From Arcobacter venerupis (lineage in GTDB: Bacteria > Campylobacterota > Campylobacteria > Campylobacterales > Arcobacteraceae), in NCBI RefSeq assembly GCF_013201665.1, contig NZ_CP053840.1, positions 992,001 to 1,056,000 on the forward strand: a stretch of 64,000 bases of DNA. Reading direction: 5' to 3'. The first letter of the stretch is position 1. The number at the start of each line of letters is the position of its first letter. The notes beneath the pieces are model-generated. The model saw nothing but the letters and a program-made list of their open reading frames with translations. It searched no databases and was not told where the DNA came from. A program made the position numbers and the translations under genes. Shown here in pieces: positions 16,898 to 25,879 of this stretch.

Positions 16898-17808
16898 ATA
16901 CAATAATGAAAAAATATTTTCCAGAATTCACCCAAGAGTTTATTGAAGTTGAAGAAGGAATAAAAATAAATACATTAGTTGCAGGGCAGGGCAATGAAGC
17001 TATTCTTCTTTTGCATGGACATCCTGAGAGTTATTTAATTTGGAGAGGAATTGCCTCACAATTAGCCCAAAATTATAAAGTTGTTCTTACTGATTTAAGA
17101 GGATATGGTGATAGTTCAAAACCAGAGGGTTTGGACAATCATTCAAACTATTCAAAAAGAGTAATGGCACTTGACCAAGTAAAAGTTATGGAAAAATTAG
17201 GAATTAATAAGTTTCATTTAGTAGGACATGATAGAGGTGCAAGAGTTGCCCATAGACTTATTTTAGACCATAGCGATAAAATATTAACTTGTATAATGAT
17301 GGATATTTTACCAACATATGATATGTATGAACAAACAAATAGAGAGTTTGCTACAAAATATTGGCATTGGTTCTTTTATATTCAACCAAAACCCTTTCCT
17401 GAAACTTTTTTAGGTTCAAATCCAGATTATTTTATTAGAAGAAATTTATTAAATAAAGCCACAAGTGATTCAGTAAAAGATATGTTTCCCCAAGATGTAT
17501 TAGAAGAATATATAAGACACTATAGTGATCCTAGATGTGTTCATGCAATTAGTGAAGATTATCGAGCATCAAATACAATTGATTTAGAACATGACAAAAT
17601 AGATAGGGATAAAACTATCAGTATTCCTTTATTAGTTTTATGGGGAGCAAATGGTGTAGTTGGAAATATTTGGAATATCCTAGAGGGATGGAAAAAATTT
17701 GCTTCAAACGTTTCTGGATTTGCAGTAGAAAACTGCGGACATTTTGTTCCAGAAGAACAACCTCAAATTGTCTTAAAAGCTATTTTAGATTTTTTAAAGA
17801 AAAGATAG
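16894..17808 (+). CDS. Alpha/beta hydrolase, fluoroacetate dehalogenase-like
   Basis: This 304-residue hydrolase shows the complete residue set known for fluoroacetate dehalogenase of Rhodopseudomonas palustris, shifted by about three positions: nucleophile D113 in GHDRGARVAH, acid D137 in MMDILP, general base H283 in CGHFVPEE; carboxylate-binding R114 and R117; and halide-pocket H158-W159 in KYWHWFF and Y223 in EDYRAS. Such enzymes hydrolyse haloacetates to glycolate. The start at 16894 overlaps the LeuD-like stop. Activity on fluoroacetate, chloroacetate or another 2-halo acid is inferred from these residues; an unrelated ester or epoxide substrate remains possible. Confidence 0.85.
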   Translation: MNTIMKKYFPEFTQEFIEVEEGIKINTLVAGQGNEAILLLHGHPESYLIWRGIASQLAQNYKVVLTDLRGYGDSSKPEGLDNHSNYSKRVMALDQVKVMEKLGINKFHLVGHDRGARVAHRLILDHSDKILTCIMMDILPTYDMYEQTNREFATKYWHWFFYIQPKPFPETFLGSNPDYFIRRNLLNKATSDSVKDMFPQDVLEEYIRHYSDPRCVHAISEDYRASNTIDLEHDKIDRDKTISIPLLVLWGANGVVGNIWNILEGWKKFASNVSGFAVENCGHFVPEEQPQIVLKAILDFLKKR

Positions 17809-17845
17809 AAGAGTATTAAATATTGAATTTACTAAATATTTAAAC

Positions 17846-17936
17846 AAAAAAAGGCAAGAGATAAAAACCTCTTACCTTTTCGATGTAGTAGTACTTAGAG
17901 CTTATTCAGCTACTGATACTTCTACTGGTGTACCTT
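17846..17936. repeat. attL: 91-bp direct repeat, left end of the 28-kb element
   Basis: This stretch aligns without gaps to 45894-45984 at 82 of 91 positions. It contains a terminator-like hairpin (AAAGGCAAGAG / CTCTTACCTTT, one mismatch to the right-hand copy) and, on the minus strand, the last codons of a superoxide reductase gene (EGTPVEVSVAE then stop at 17902-17904). The intact gene at 45950 ends EGTPVEVAVAE. The longest perfect block adjoining the gene body, TACTTCTACTGGTGTACCTT (17917-17936), is the probable crossover core. The left copy is the original chromosomal tail cut off by insertion. Confidence 0.88.
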
Positions 17937-18075
17937 CTCTAATTTAGACAATAGCACTTTTATACTATTCTATTCTAAATGATACCATAAAGTCCTATTT
18001 ATAGGCATTATAAAAACTATTTTAAAATATAAGATAACTCTTTTATCCTATCTTAACCTATTAAATTCTATTATT

Positions 18076-18096
18076 AGGTGTCAAATAGGTGTCAAA
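18076..18096. repeat. Integrase arm-type direct repeats, left
   Basis: Two AGGTGTCAAA units at an 11-bp spacing, 21 bases before the integrase start codon. The identical doubled motif, in the same orientation, stands at 45870-45890 just inside the right end. Such tandem repeats near both ends are expected as arm-binding sites for the integrase N-terminal domain or for the excisionase. Confidence 0.7.
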
Positions 18097-18116
18097 AATA
18101 TAGATAGGAAAATCCA

Positions 18117-19262
18117 TTGAAAAAAACAAAATTTACAGGTGTTTTTTACAACGAAACGATAAATAATGGTAAAGTATTTTACATAAGATATAAGTTAAAT
18201 GGTAAACCAATTAGAGAAAAAGTTGGAAGTGAAAAAGAGGGTGTCAATGCAGCTTATGCAAACAAAATAAGAGCAAAAAGAACATCAATAGATAGATTAA
18301 AAGAAGATGCACCTATGCTTTTAAATCAAAAGTTACCAACTTTTGATGAATGTTTTAATTTGTACTATAAATCAATAGAAAATAAAAGTGATAGTCTAAA
18401 TACTAAAAGAAGATATGAACTACATATAAAATCAACTTTTGGACACATAAAAATAGATGATATTACAACTCAAATGATAGATGATTTTAAATTAAAAGCT
18501 AAGAAGTTAAAAAGTCTAAAAACTGGAAGAGAATATGCTCCTAAAACTATTAATGATTGGATTAATATAATTGGAACAGTTTTTAATTATATGATTTCAA
18601 AAAAAGATTTGAATATTAAAAATCCGGCAATTGCAACTAAAGTAGAAAGAGAAAAAGTTGACAATGATAGAGAAAGATATTTAGAATTAGATGAAATTAA
18701 AAAGATTTGGGATGCATTAGATAATAGACAAGAATACTTTGATAATCAAATTAGAGATGAAGTAACTGAAAATATAAAAGTATTTTTAGCATTAAGCATA
18801 TCAACTGGAGCAAGATTAAGGAGTGTATTAACTATTTCAAAAGCAGATGTTAATTTAAATTCAAATACAGTAATTATCAAAAATCATAAATCAAATAGAA
18901 CATATAACGGATATATACATTCTGCATATAAAGAAATAATTGCTAAAAGAATAGAAAAACTTAGTCCAATTGATTATCTTGTTAATAGTTCATCAGATGA
19001 ACTTAATAGAAATTCTATAAATAAAGTTCTACAGCCAATTTTTGATGAATTGTTTAATCAAGGATTAAAGCCAGAAGATACTAAAAGAAGAGTTGTAATT
19101 CACACTATTAGACACACTTTTGCTTCGCAACTTGCAATACAAGGTACACCCATCTATACAATCATGAAATTAATGGATCATGCAGATATTAGTCAAACCA
19201 TTAGATATGCAAAATTAAGCCCTGATAGTGGGAAAGATGCTGTGCAAAGCTTAAAATTTTAA
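18117..19262 (+). CDS. int: Tyrosine recombinase (phage-type integrase)
   Basis: This 381-residue integrase begins with TTG at 18117 behind GGAAAA. It has an N-terminal arm-binding domain (FYIRYKLNGKPIREKVG), a SAM-like core-binding domain (about 70-165) and a C-terminal catalytic domain with arginine in TGARLRSV, the HTIRH box (H-x-x-R), HAD in KLMDHADI and the tyrosine nucleophile in TIRYAKL. It lies 181 bases inside attL and reads into the element, the usual arrangement. It should catalyse integration into, and excision from, the superoxide reductase 3' end. Confidence 0.93.
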   Translation: MKKTKFTGVFYNETINNGKVFYIRYKLNGKPIREKVGSEKEGVNAAYANKIRAKRTSIDRLKEDAPMLLNQKLPTFDECFNLYYKSIENKSDSLNTKRRYELHIKSTFGHIKIDDITTQMIDDFKLKAKKLKSLKTGREYAPKTINDWINIIGTVFNYMISKKDLNIKNPAIATKVEREKVDNDRERYLELDEIKKIWDALDNRQEYFDNQIRDEVTENIKVFLALSISTGARLRSVLTISKADVNLNSNTVIIKNHKSNRTYNGYIHSAYKEIIAKRIEKLSPIDYLVNSSSDELNRNSINKVLQPIFDELFNQGLKPEDTKRRVVIHTIRHTFASQLAIQGTPIYTIMKLMDHADISQTIRYAKLSPDSGKDAVQSLKF

Positions 19263-19314
19263 ATTAAAAATTGATATGTTTGAATATAAAGCCCTAAATA
19301 TAGGGGGCTTTATA

Positions 19315-19575
19315 TTAATTCTGAACTTTAAAAATATGATGAATTTTTTCATAAGAAATCCATCCTATAGCAGCTGCACCTACAATAATAAATACTAAGA
19401 GATCGTTATTCTGATATTCTATTATTACTTTATATAGAACAAGTCCACACTTTAAGATAGATACTATTGCAATAAAAACTATAATAAATTCATTTAATTT
19501 TAGCTCTTTCTTTAAAAAGATAAGAGAAACTGGTACGTATAAAAATGCTAATGCAAAACTGATTATTTCAATCAT
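19315..19575 (-). CDS. Small membrane protein, three helices
   Basis: This 86-residue hydrophobic protein has three predicted helices (about residues 2-20, 30-50 and 59-77). It ends close to the convergent integrase, with a GCCCCCTATATTTAGGGC-like hairpin between them (about 19291-19311) that may terminate both. A plausible ribosome binding site (AAGG) precedes the start. I do not recognise the family. Confidence 0.5.
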   Translation of the reverse strand: MIEIISFALAFLYVPVSLIFLKKELKLNEFIIVFIAIVSILKCGLVLYKVIIEYQNNDLLVFIIVGAAAIGWISYEKIHHIFKVQN

Positions 19576-19644
19576 AATAAAACCTTATTAATAATTGAGC
19601 AATGCAACAAAATATTATTTTGAATTTTCTATGTATATTTTTAT

Positions 19645-19902
19645 TTATTTTAGATTATTTTGTTTTATTTTAGATTGTTTTGTTTTAGATTATTTTGTTT
19701 TATTTTAGATTGTTTTGTTTTAGATTATTTTGTTTTAGATTATTTTGTTTTATTTTAGATTATTTTGTTTATTTTGTTTATTTTGTTTATTTTGTTTATT
19801 TTGTTTATTTTGTTTATTTTGTTTATTTTGTTTATTTTGTTTATTTTGTTTATTTTGTTTATTTTGTTTATTTTGTTTATTTTGTTTATTTTGTTTATTT
19901 TG
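19645..19902. repeat. AT-rich minisatellite, about 16 copies of a 9-bp unit plus a degenerate flank
   Basis: From 19761 to 19902 the 9-bp unit TATTTTGTT repeats perfectly about 15.8 times. The preceding 110 bases are made of longer related units (TTTTAGATTATTTTG and variants). Because 9 is a multiple of three, the strand has long open frames (FCLFCLFC), but composition alone explains these and no ribosome binding site is present. It is likely to vary in copy number between isolates by slippage. It lies in non-coding DNA between the small membrane protein and the integrase relic. Confidence 0.9.
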
Positions 19903-20000
19903 CTCTGATTTGAATTATATAGGAAAAAATTATTAATGTCAAGATATATTGTATTGGTCCAATATATATTACACTGAGATTAGTATTAAAAGTTTTTAAT

Positions 20001-20166
20001 TTATCAACTAAGAAGTATTCTTCCTGATTCTAAAGTTGATGTTAATTTAAACTTAAATACTGTAATAATTAAAAAATATAAATCAAATAGATCACAAACT
20101 GATATTTAAATATTCAGAATTAAGTTCTGACAGATAAAAGATACAGTTTAGAAATTAAAATCTTAA
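20001..20166 (+). pseudogene. Relic of a second integrase gene
   Basis: This stretch aligns to parts of the intact integrase. TTATCAACT...GATGTTAATTTAAAC...AATACTGTAATAATTAAAAA...AAATCAAATAG matches the segment STGARLRSVLTISKADVNLNSNTVIIKNHKSNR, and the end (AGAATTAAGTTCTGACAG...GAAATTAAAATCTTAA) matches the C-terminal YAKLSPDSGKDAVQSLKF. It carries internal stops, a missing segment and frameshifts. It is the remains of a duplicated or earlier integrase, so the site has probably received more than one element. Confidence 0.7.
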
Positions 20167-20345
20167 ATTATTAAAATAGAATTAAATTTTAGTTTATTCT
20201 TAAATCATAAAATCAATAAATAGTCTATATAAAGCAGCTTAGCAAGCATTTTAAATTTAAATTAATATTCTATAATGTAGAATATGTTTAATATATAATA
20301 GAATATAATTTCTATATTATAGAAAATGTATGAAAGGATTTAATA

Positions 20346-20714
20346 ATGTTAGAAGTATTATTTGGTAGTAAAAATGCAGAAAGAGTATTACAATTTTTAT
20401 TAGCAAGAAATAGTGCTTATGCAAGAGAAATAGCATTATTTTATGATGTAAGTCCTTCTGTAATTAAAAAACAATTAGAGAAATTTGAAACAGGAAGTAT
20501 TATTGTCGGTAGAGATATTGGAAATATAAGAATTTATGAATTAAATCAAAGAAATCTATTTATTAAAGAACTTACTGCATTACTAATTAAATCTAGATCT
20601 ACTTATGAGCCAGAAGAAAGAGCCAGATTAGTAAGAAAAGATAGAAGTAGACCTAGAAGTAAAAATAAACCACTTATTCAAAGAAGAGATAATATTCAGG
20701 ATATACAAAAATGA
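20346..20714 (+). CDS. Winged-helix regulator paired with a nucleotidyltransferase
   Basis: This 122-residue protein has an ArsR-like winged helix in the first 80 residues (SKNAERVLQFLLARNSAYAREIA...VSPSVIKKQLEKFE) and a basic disordered tail rich in Arg and Lys. Families with the opening MLEVLFGSKNAERVL are usually coupled to a nucleotidyltransferase-fold gene, as here: its stop overlaps the next start by four bases. The pair may act like an AbiE-type or MNT-type toxin-antitoxin module, with this protein as autoregulator. That function is inferred from gene order. Confidence 0.72.
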   Translation: MLEVLFGSKNAERVLQFLLARNSAYAREIALFYDVSPSVIKKQLEKFETGSIIVGRDIGNIRIYELNQRNLFIKELTALLIKSRSTYEPEERARLVRKDRSRPRSKNKPLIQRRDNIQDIQK

Positions 20715-21469
20715 ATATTGAATTATTAAAAGAAGTAAAAACTCCTGAAGAAACTGCATCAATAGTTTACGAAATACTCAAAGCTAAAGGAATAGAGGTT
20801 GTATTAACTGGCGGTAGTTGTATGGAAATATATACTCATTCAAATTATTCATCTTATGATTTAGATTTTATTGCTAATCCTTCAATAAAAACAGAACAGG
20901 TTAAAAATGCTATGATTGAAGCAGGTTTTGAAAAAACAAAAGATAGATATTTTAAGCACCCTGATAATGATTATTATGTGGAATTCCCGACTGGTCCAGT
21001 TAGTTTGGGAAATGAAGAACCCAAAGAACATAGTGAGTTAAAAACTCATGTGGGAACTTTAAAACTTCTTACTCCTACAAATTGTGTTAAAGATAGATTA
21101 TGTGCTTATCTTTATCATAATGGAGAAGAGTGTTTTTCTCAAGCAATTGCAGTTGCACATAAAAATGAGATAGACAAAGAAAATTTATCAAAATGGGCAT
21201 TTAAAGAATGTCTAGAAATGCAAGAAACAGTCAATGAATTATTAAGAAATTTAGAATATTTAGATAAAACAGTAACTAATGAACTAATTAAATCTTACTT
21301 GAAATCAAAAGAAGAAAAACATAAAGTTGATATTAGTATAGAATCAGATTTTTTATTATTAACAGATGACCTAATTGATGATTATGTAATTCATGAATTA
21401 TTAGGAGTTGAATTAGGCGAGGATGCTATTTATTATGAAAAAATGGAGCAATTGTATAAAGAAAGATAA
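20711..21469 (+). CDS. Nucleotidyltransferase-fold protein (possible toxin or AbiEii-like)
   Basis: This 252-residue protein carries a nucleotidyltransferase signature GGSCMEIYTHSNYSSYDLDF (about 36-55) in which the GGS and the DLD pair are the expected metal-binding motif. The region CVKDRLCAYLYH (about 127-138) is typical of DUF6036/AbiEii-like proteins. The C-terminal 80 residues are acidic and unassigned. It overlaps the upstream winged-helix gene. Members of this fold can act as toxins by transferring nucleotides to tRNA or proteins, or in sugar or antibiotic modification. Defence toxin-antitoxin is the best guess within this cargo region. Confidence 0.7.
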   Translation: MNIELLKEVKTPEETASIVYEILKAKGIEVVLTGGSCMEIYTHSNYSSYDLDFIANPSIKTEQVKNAMIEAGFEKTKDRYFKHPDNDYYVEFPTGPVSLGNEEPKEHSELKTHVGTLKLLTPTNCVKDRLCAYLYHNGEECFSQAIAVAHKNEIDKENLSKWAFKECLEMQETVNELLRNLEYLDKTVTNELIKSYLKSKEEKHKVDISIESDFLLLTDDLIDDYVIHELLGVELGEDAIYYEKMEQLYKER

Positions 21470-21556
21470 TTTTTTGTAAATAAAATATATAAGAAAGAAT
21501 TACTCTATAGAAGTTTATTTTAGTATAATTTAGATTATTTTTTAGAAGGACCTTTG

Positions 21557-24500
21557 ATGGCATTATTTGATATAGAATTAGATTATATTAAAAATTTAGA
21601 TGAAGTTGGATTACCTGAATTGGTTTATCAAATAATGTTTTATGAAATTTCAAAACTAAATTTATTAAACCAAGGTTTAAGTATCTCTTTGAATACAAAA
21701 ACTGCAGATGGTGGTTCTGATGGTGAATTTATAAATTTTGATAAGCCAGTTCCTTCTAATCATAATTTTTTATCTACTAAAAGTATTGTTTTTCAGTTTA
21801 AAGCAGCAATTGTAGGAGACAAAGCTTGGTTAGAAAAAGAATTATTGAATAAAACTGAATTAAAACCAAAACTTAAAGATTTAATATCAAAAGGATATTC
21901 TTATTATTTAATTACGAGTAAAACAGATTTACCTGCAAAAAACATTGAGCAAAAAGAAGATTATTTAAAAGAAATTTTTCAAGAAAAAGGTTATCCAGAT
22001 GTTGAAGTTAAAATTGTAACTGCAATAAAACTTCGTGAATGGGCAAGTACTATTCCCCAAATTTATTTAAGACTTAATCCTGACACCACCTATTTTGATA
22101 GATTTGGAATGTATGAACAAGTAGTTAAACAGCAATCACAAGATATTGAATATGTAAATGATGAAAAAAGAGAAAAAGGTATCCTTGAAATTAGGAAGAA
22201 AGTTGAGGAAACTTTACTTCATAATAAATCAAGTTTTATTAGAATAGAAGGCTTCTCAGGTATTGGAAAAACAAGATTTGTATATGAATCTTTAAATGAT
22301 AATAAATTTAAGGAATTTGTACTTTATGTTAAAAGTTTTAAAGATTCAATTTTAAATGATTTAGTGTCTTTTTGTAAAAAACAGGCACAAAATAGTAACG
22401 AATTAGTTGTATTTGTTATAGATGAATGTTCTTATGATGACCATAAGTTAATTTACAAACATTTAAATGAGTATGTAAATTTTGTAATTATTACAATAGA
22501 TCAAGTATTATCTACACAAGATAAAATATCTTGTCCTGAAGAATTTAGAATTATGTTAGAAGGACTTGAAGAAAAAGAGTGTGTAGCACTTATTCAAAAA
22601 GTAAATCCCATATTACCTGAAGATATTGCACGAAAAATAGCATATTTTACTGAAGGTTATCCACGTTTAGCTTATTATATGGCTGAATCTTATGATATAA
22701 CAAAAGATGATAATAGTTTTAATAGAGGAGATTTATTAGAAAGAATTATAACTAATGTTACATCTGGTAATGTAGAAGAAATAAAGATTTTATGGGCTAT
22801 TTCTATGTTTAAAATGTTTCCTGATAAAGAAGAGTTTAAAAATGCAAAATTAATTATTTTAGAGCATTTTAATATTGATAAAACCAATGCTTCAATTATT
22901 ATTAAAAAATTAATTGCAAAAGGAATAGTTCGTGAGGCAGGAAGATTTTTATACATCAGTCCACGACCAATTTCAATGCATTTATTTAATGACTTTTTAG
23001 AAAATACCGATTATGATGATATAGATGAACTTTTTATTAAACTTAATATGCAAGGGTTAATGAATAGTTTTTTTGAAAAACTTGGCAGTGTTGTATTCGA
23101 TTCATCTCAATACAAGGATTTACTTTTTCGAATTTTATCACGACTCACATATGAGCAATTAAATGATGATTTAGGTAGTAGGATTCTTTATACACTTTGT
23201 TTGAAAAATAAAGAATATACGATAAAGATTTTAAATAAATTGTTTGAAAACAAATCAAAAGAAGAATTATTAAATTTTAAGAATGGAAGAAGATATTTAG
23301 TTTGGACTTTAGACAAATTAGTTTCTTTTAATGAAACATTTAATGATGCTATGAAACTTTTATTTAGATTATCAAGAGCAGAAATTGAAACTTGGGGAAA
23401 CAATTCTAAAGGTGTGTTTAAAGAAACTTTTCAATGGGTATTAGGTGGAACAGAAATAAATATTGTAAATAGATTAGATTTATTAAAAGAGTTATATTTT
23501 GAATATGAGAATGATGAAGATAGATTAATCTTACTTGATTCTTTTAAAAATTCTTATCCTAAAGTTAATTATACGGGATCACATAAAAATCATTCAAATA
23601 TACCTGAATATATACCAGAACATTATGAACCACGTATTCAAAAAGATATAGATAATTATTTTGAGAAACTGAAAGAGTTAATTATACTTTTTTATGAAAA
23701 TTCTTCAGAAAATCTACAAATAAAGATATTAAATAATTTGATTTCATCTTTAAGAATAATGATGTGGTATGAACAGATAAATTTTTGGCTATTAAGTTTT
23801 TTAGAAAGTAAAAAAAATTTAAATATTTATTTAGACAATTTATATTTTGTAGAAATTGGAAATACTTTAAAATATGATAGAGATAAAAAGCTCTCTAAAA
23901 AAATAATTAAAAAATTGGAAGTTATTCAAAATAGCTACATTAATAATGATAATTTAACAGATATAAAAAATTTATTTTATAGAACTGAAGAGTATAGATA
24001 TAATTCAAAAGAAGATTTTGAAAAGCATTGTGAATTAATTGCAAGGGATTTTTTTGAGAATAAAAATTTTAATGAATTAATTAATAAAGGAATTAATAAT
24101 ACATATAGAATAGGTAAAAAGTTATCAGAACTAGATCTTGATGGAAGATTATATGATGACATTATTAATTTATTAAAGAATGTTGATAAAGATTCAAGTA
24201 TTAGATTTATTGAAGGTTATATATCTTTAAGTAAAATGTCAGAAAAAGAGAATCACGAACAATTATTTAATGATATTTATAATAATTTAACTATGAAGAG
24301 TTTAACTTTTGATTTTATTCATCTATTAAAACCAAGTGAAATTTCTTGTAATTATTTATTTAATTTATTAAAAGATGATGTAATTGATTCTTCTTTATTA
24401 GAGAACTTAACTTTTGGTTTTTGGCTAAGAGATTTTTCAAGAGAAGAATTTATTTTATTTATAGAAAAAATTAATTTAATAATAAAAAATAAATCAGATA

Positions 24501-25276
24501 GTTTTGATTTAGTGATGCAATATATTCGCCAAAAAAATGTTATGGAATTAATTAACAAATACATAATATATTACATAGAAAATGGAATTTTTGATGTTGA
24601 AAATTCAAGAATAGAACATGATATTAGAAGAGGAGTTGAATCTTTTATAAAAAATGGCTTTAGATTTGAAGAGAAGACTCTGTTAAGTGTTTGGAACAGC
24701 ATTTTAGTTGAGTTCCAAAAGGAAGGTAGATTTGATGGAGAAAAATTTGATGCTTTATATGAAATAATTAAAGAATATCCAAGCTTTTTTTGGAAACTCA
24801 TTTCTAATAAATTAGATGAATTAAAACCTGATTCATATCCTGAATATTCTAAATTTGTAGATTTTATGCAAGGAGGTTGGATGTCTAACTGGTTTAGTCA
24901 TTCTCTATTTAATTTCATAGATTCTGATGAAGTAATAGCTTGGATAAAAAATACTGATTATGAAAAAGCAAAATATGTTGTTGCAGATTCATTTAATATT
25001 GATTTCAAACAAAGTGAGTTACCTATAATTGTAATAAAAATGTTAGATAAATTTCCAAATGATAAAGATTTATATTCAGGTATTGTAACTAGGTCTGAAT
25101 CTTGGAGTGGTTCATATGTGTATGTAGCAAATGAAAAAATTGCTAATATTGAATTAATGTTAGATAAATATAAAGAAAATAAAAATATTGTTGAATTTCT
25201 AAAGTATCATAAAAGATATTATGAATCAAAAAGAGATAGTGAGAAAATTAGAGATGATGAAAGAGATTTGTTTTAA
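21557..25276 (+). CDS. Large nuclease-STAND NTPase, Avs-like antiphage sensor
   Basis: The 1239-residue protein (ATG at 21557, preceded by AGAAGGA; a TTG lies one codon earlier) starts with a PD-(D/E)xK nuclease of the Mrr-like type: TADGGSDGEF (about 50-58) and FQFKAA, giving Q-x-K (about 80-82). A STAND NTPase follows, with Walker A GFSGIGKTRF (about 232-241) and Walker B VVFVIDECS (about 284-292), then about 850 residues of helical repeats. This order, nuclease cap plus STAND plus long C-terminal sensor, is that of Avs proteins, which recognise phage proteins and then degrade DNA. The sensor region is not one that I recognise. A single-gene defence system is likely. Confidence 0.8.
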   Translation: MALFDIELDYIKNLDEVGLPELVYQIMFYEISKLNLLNQGLSISLNTKTADGGSDGEFINFDKPVPSNHNFLSTKSIVFQFKAAIVGDKAWLEKELLNKTELKPKLKDLISKGYSYYLITSKTDLPAKNIEQKEDYLKEIFQEKGYPDVEVKIVTAIKLREWASTIPQIYLRLNPDTTYFDRFGMYEQVVKQQSQDIEYVNDEKREKGILEIRKKVEETLLHNKSSFIRIEGFSGIGKTRFVYESLNDNKFKEFVLYVKSFKDSILNDLVSFCKKQAQNSNELVVFVIDECSYDDHKLIYKHLNEYVNFVIITIDQVLSTQDKISCPEEFRIMLEGLEEKECVALIQKVNPILPEDIARKIAYFTEGYPRLAYYMAESYDITKDDNSFNRGDLLERIITNVTSGNVEEIKILWAISMFKMFPDKEEFKNAKLIILEHFNIDKTNASIIIKKLIAKGIVREAGRFLYISPRPISMHLFNDFLENTDYDDIDELFIKLNMQGLMNSFFEKLGSVVFDSSQYKDLLFRILSRLTYEQLNDDLGSRILYTLCLKNKEYTIKILNKLFENKSKEELLNFKNGRRYLVWTLDKLVSFNETFNDAMKLLFRLSRAEIETWGNNSKGVFKETFQWVLGGTEINIVNRLDLLKELYFEYENDEDRLILLDSFKNSYPKVNYTGSHKNHSNIPEYIPEHYEPRIQKDIDNYFEKLKELIILFYENSSENLQIKILNNLISSLRIMMWYEQINFWLLSFLESKKNLNIYLDNLYFVEIGNTLKYDRDKKLSKKIIKKLEVIQNSYINNDNLTDIKNLFYRTEEYRYNSKEDFEKHCELIARDFFENKNFNELINKGINNTYRIGKKLSELDLDGRLYDDIINLLKNVDKDSSIRFIEGYISLSKMSEKENHEQLFNDIYNNLTMKSLTFDFIHLLKPSEISCNYLFNLLKDDVIDSSLLENLTFGFWLRDFSREEFILFIEKINLIIKNKSDSFDLVMQYIRQKNVMELINKYIIYYIENGIFDVENSRIEHDIRRGVESFIKNGFRFEEKTLLSVWNSILVEFQKEGRFDGEKFDALYEIIKEYPSFFWKLISNKLDELKPDSYPEYSKFVDFMQGGWMSNWFSHSLFNFIDSDEVIAWIKNTDYEKAKYVVADSFNIDFKQSELPIIVIKMLDKFPNDKDLYSGIVTRSESWSGSYVYVANEKIANIELMLDKYKENKNIVEFLKYHKRYYESKRDSEKIRDDERDLF

Positions 25277-25429
25277 AAAATAAAATATTACATTTTGTAA
25301 TATCTTTAGTCAAAAAAGAATAATTTTGATATAGTTTTTAGTTAAAAGTTGAAAATAGTGAGAAGAATGATTATTAGTTATTTTAATTTTATAAAATGAT
25401 TATTAAAAAATAATACAAAAGGAAACTCT

Positions 25430-25756
25430 ATGTCAAAATGTAAAGAAACAGTAGCTTATTTAAAAGAAAAAAATCTAAAAGAGTTACTTGAAAGATTAAA
25501 TACTATTGGAATAATATCAGAAGATGTTAAAAATGAAGATAATGAATTTATAATCTCTGGTTTTTATATTAAATACTGGTGCAAAGAAGCTTCAAATTAT
25601 TTTAAAGCTCAAGGTTATAACGGTGGAGAGCTTATGGCTTTAGGAAAATTTGATGAAATTTATGGAAATTTTATGGTTTTATTTGATCAGGATAAGTATG
25701 AAATTAATGAAGTAAGAAGTTATATAGAAAAGATATTAAATAAATATAAGGAATGA
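25430..25756 (+). CDS. Hypothetical 108-residue protein
   Basis: A small soluble protein, mostly helical at both ends, with CKEASNYFKAQGYNGGELMA and FMVLFDQDKYEINEVRSY. A strong AAAGGAAA ribosome binding site precedes the ATG. I do not recognise the family. It stands alone between the Avs-like gene and the TIR genes, with about 150 bases on the left and 123 on the right. It could be a partner of either, but nothing in the spacing requires it. Confidence 0.55.
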   Translation: MSKCKETVAYLKEKNLKELLERLNTIGIISEDVKNEDNEFIISGFYIKYWCKEASNYFKAQGYNGGELMALGKFDEIYGNFMVLFDQDKYEINEVRSYIEKILNKYKE

Positions 25757-25879
25757 CCAAAAAAAATATAGAAAAGATTATTCTGTTAATCTATAAAGAA
25801 AAATAATTTTATTTTAGGTATATTTGTTATAATAGTAAATAAAGATAAATAATATTAAGTTCTATTTTAAAGAGGTGAG

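Noticed and set aside
16672-16994. Minus-strand frames opposite the LeuD-like and hydrolase genes
   Set aside because: Antisense shadows; the coding strand has continuous family matches through this stretch.
17846-17936. tRNA gene as integration target
   Set aside because: I see no tRNA cloverleaf near either end; the repeats match the tail of the superoxide reductase gene and its terminator.
19645-19902. Possible CRISPR array
   Set aside because: The units are contiguous 9-bp repeats without spacers, and no cas genes are present.
19695-19936. Open frames encoding FCLFCLFC-type repeats
   Set aside because: They arise from the 9-bp minisatellite, have no ribosome binding site and no protein-like composition.
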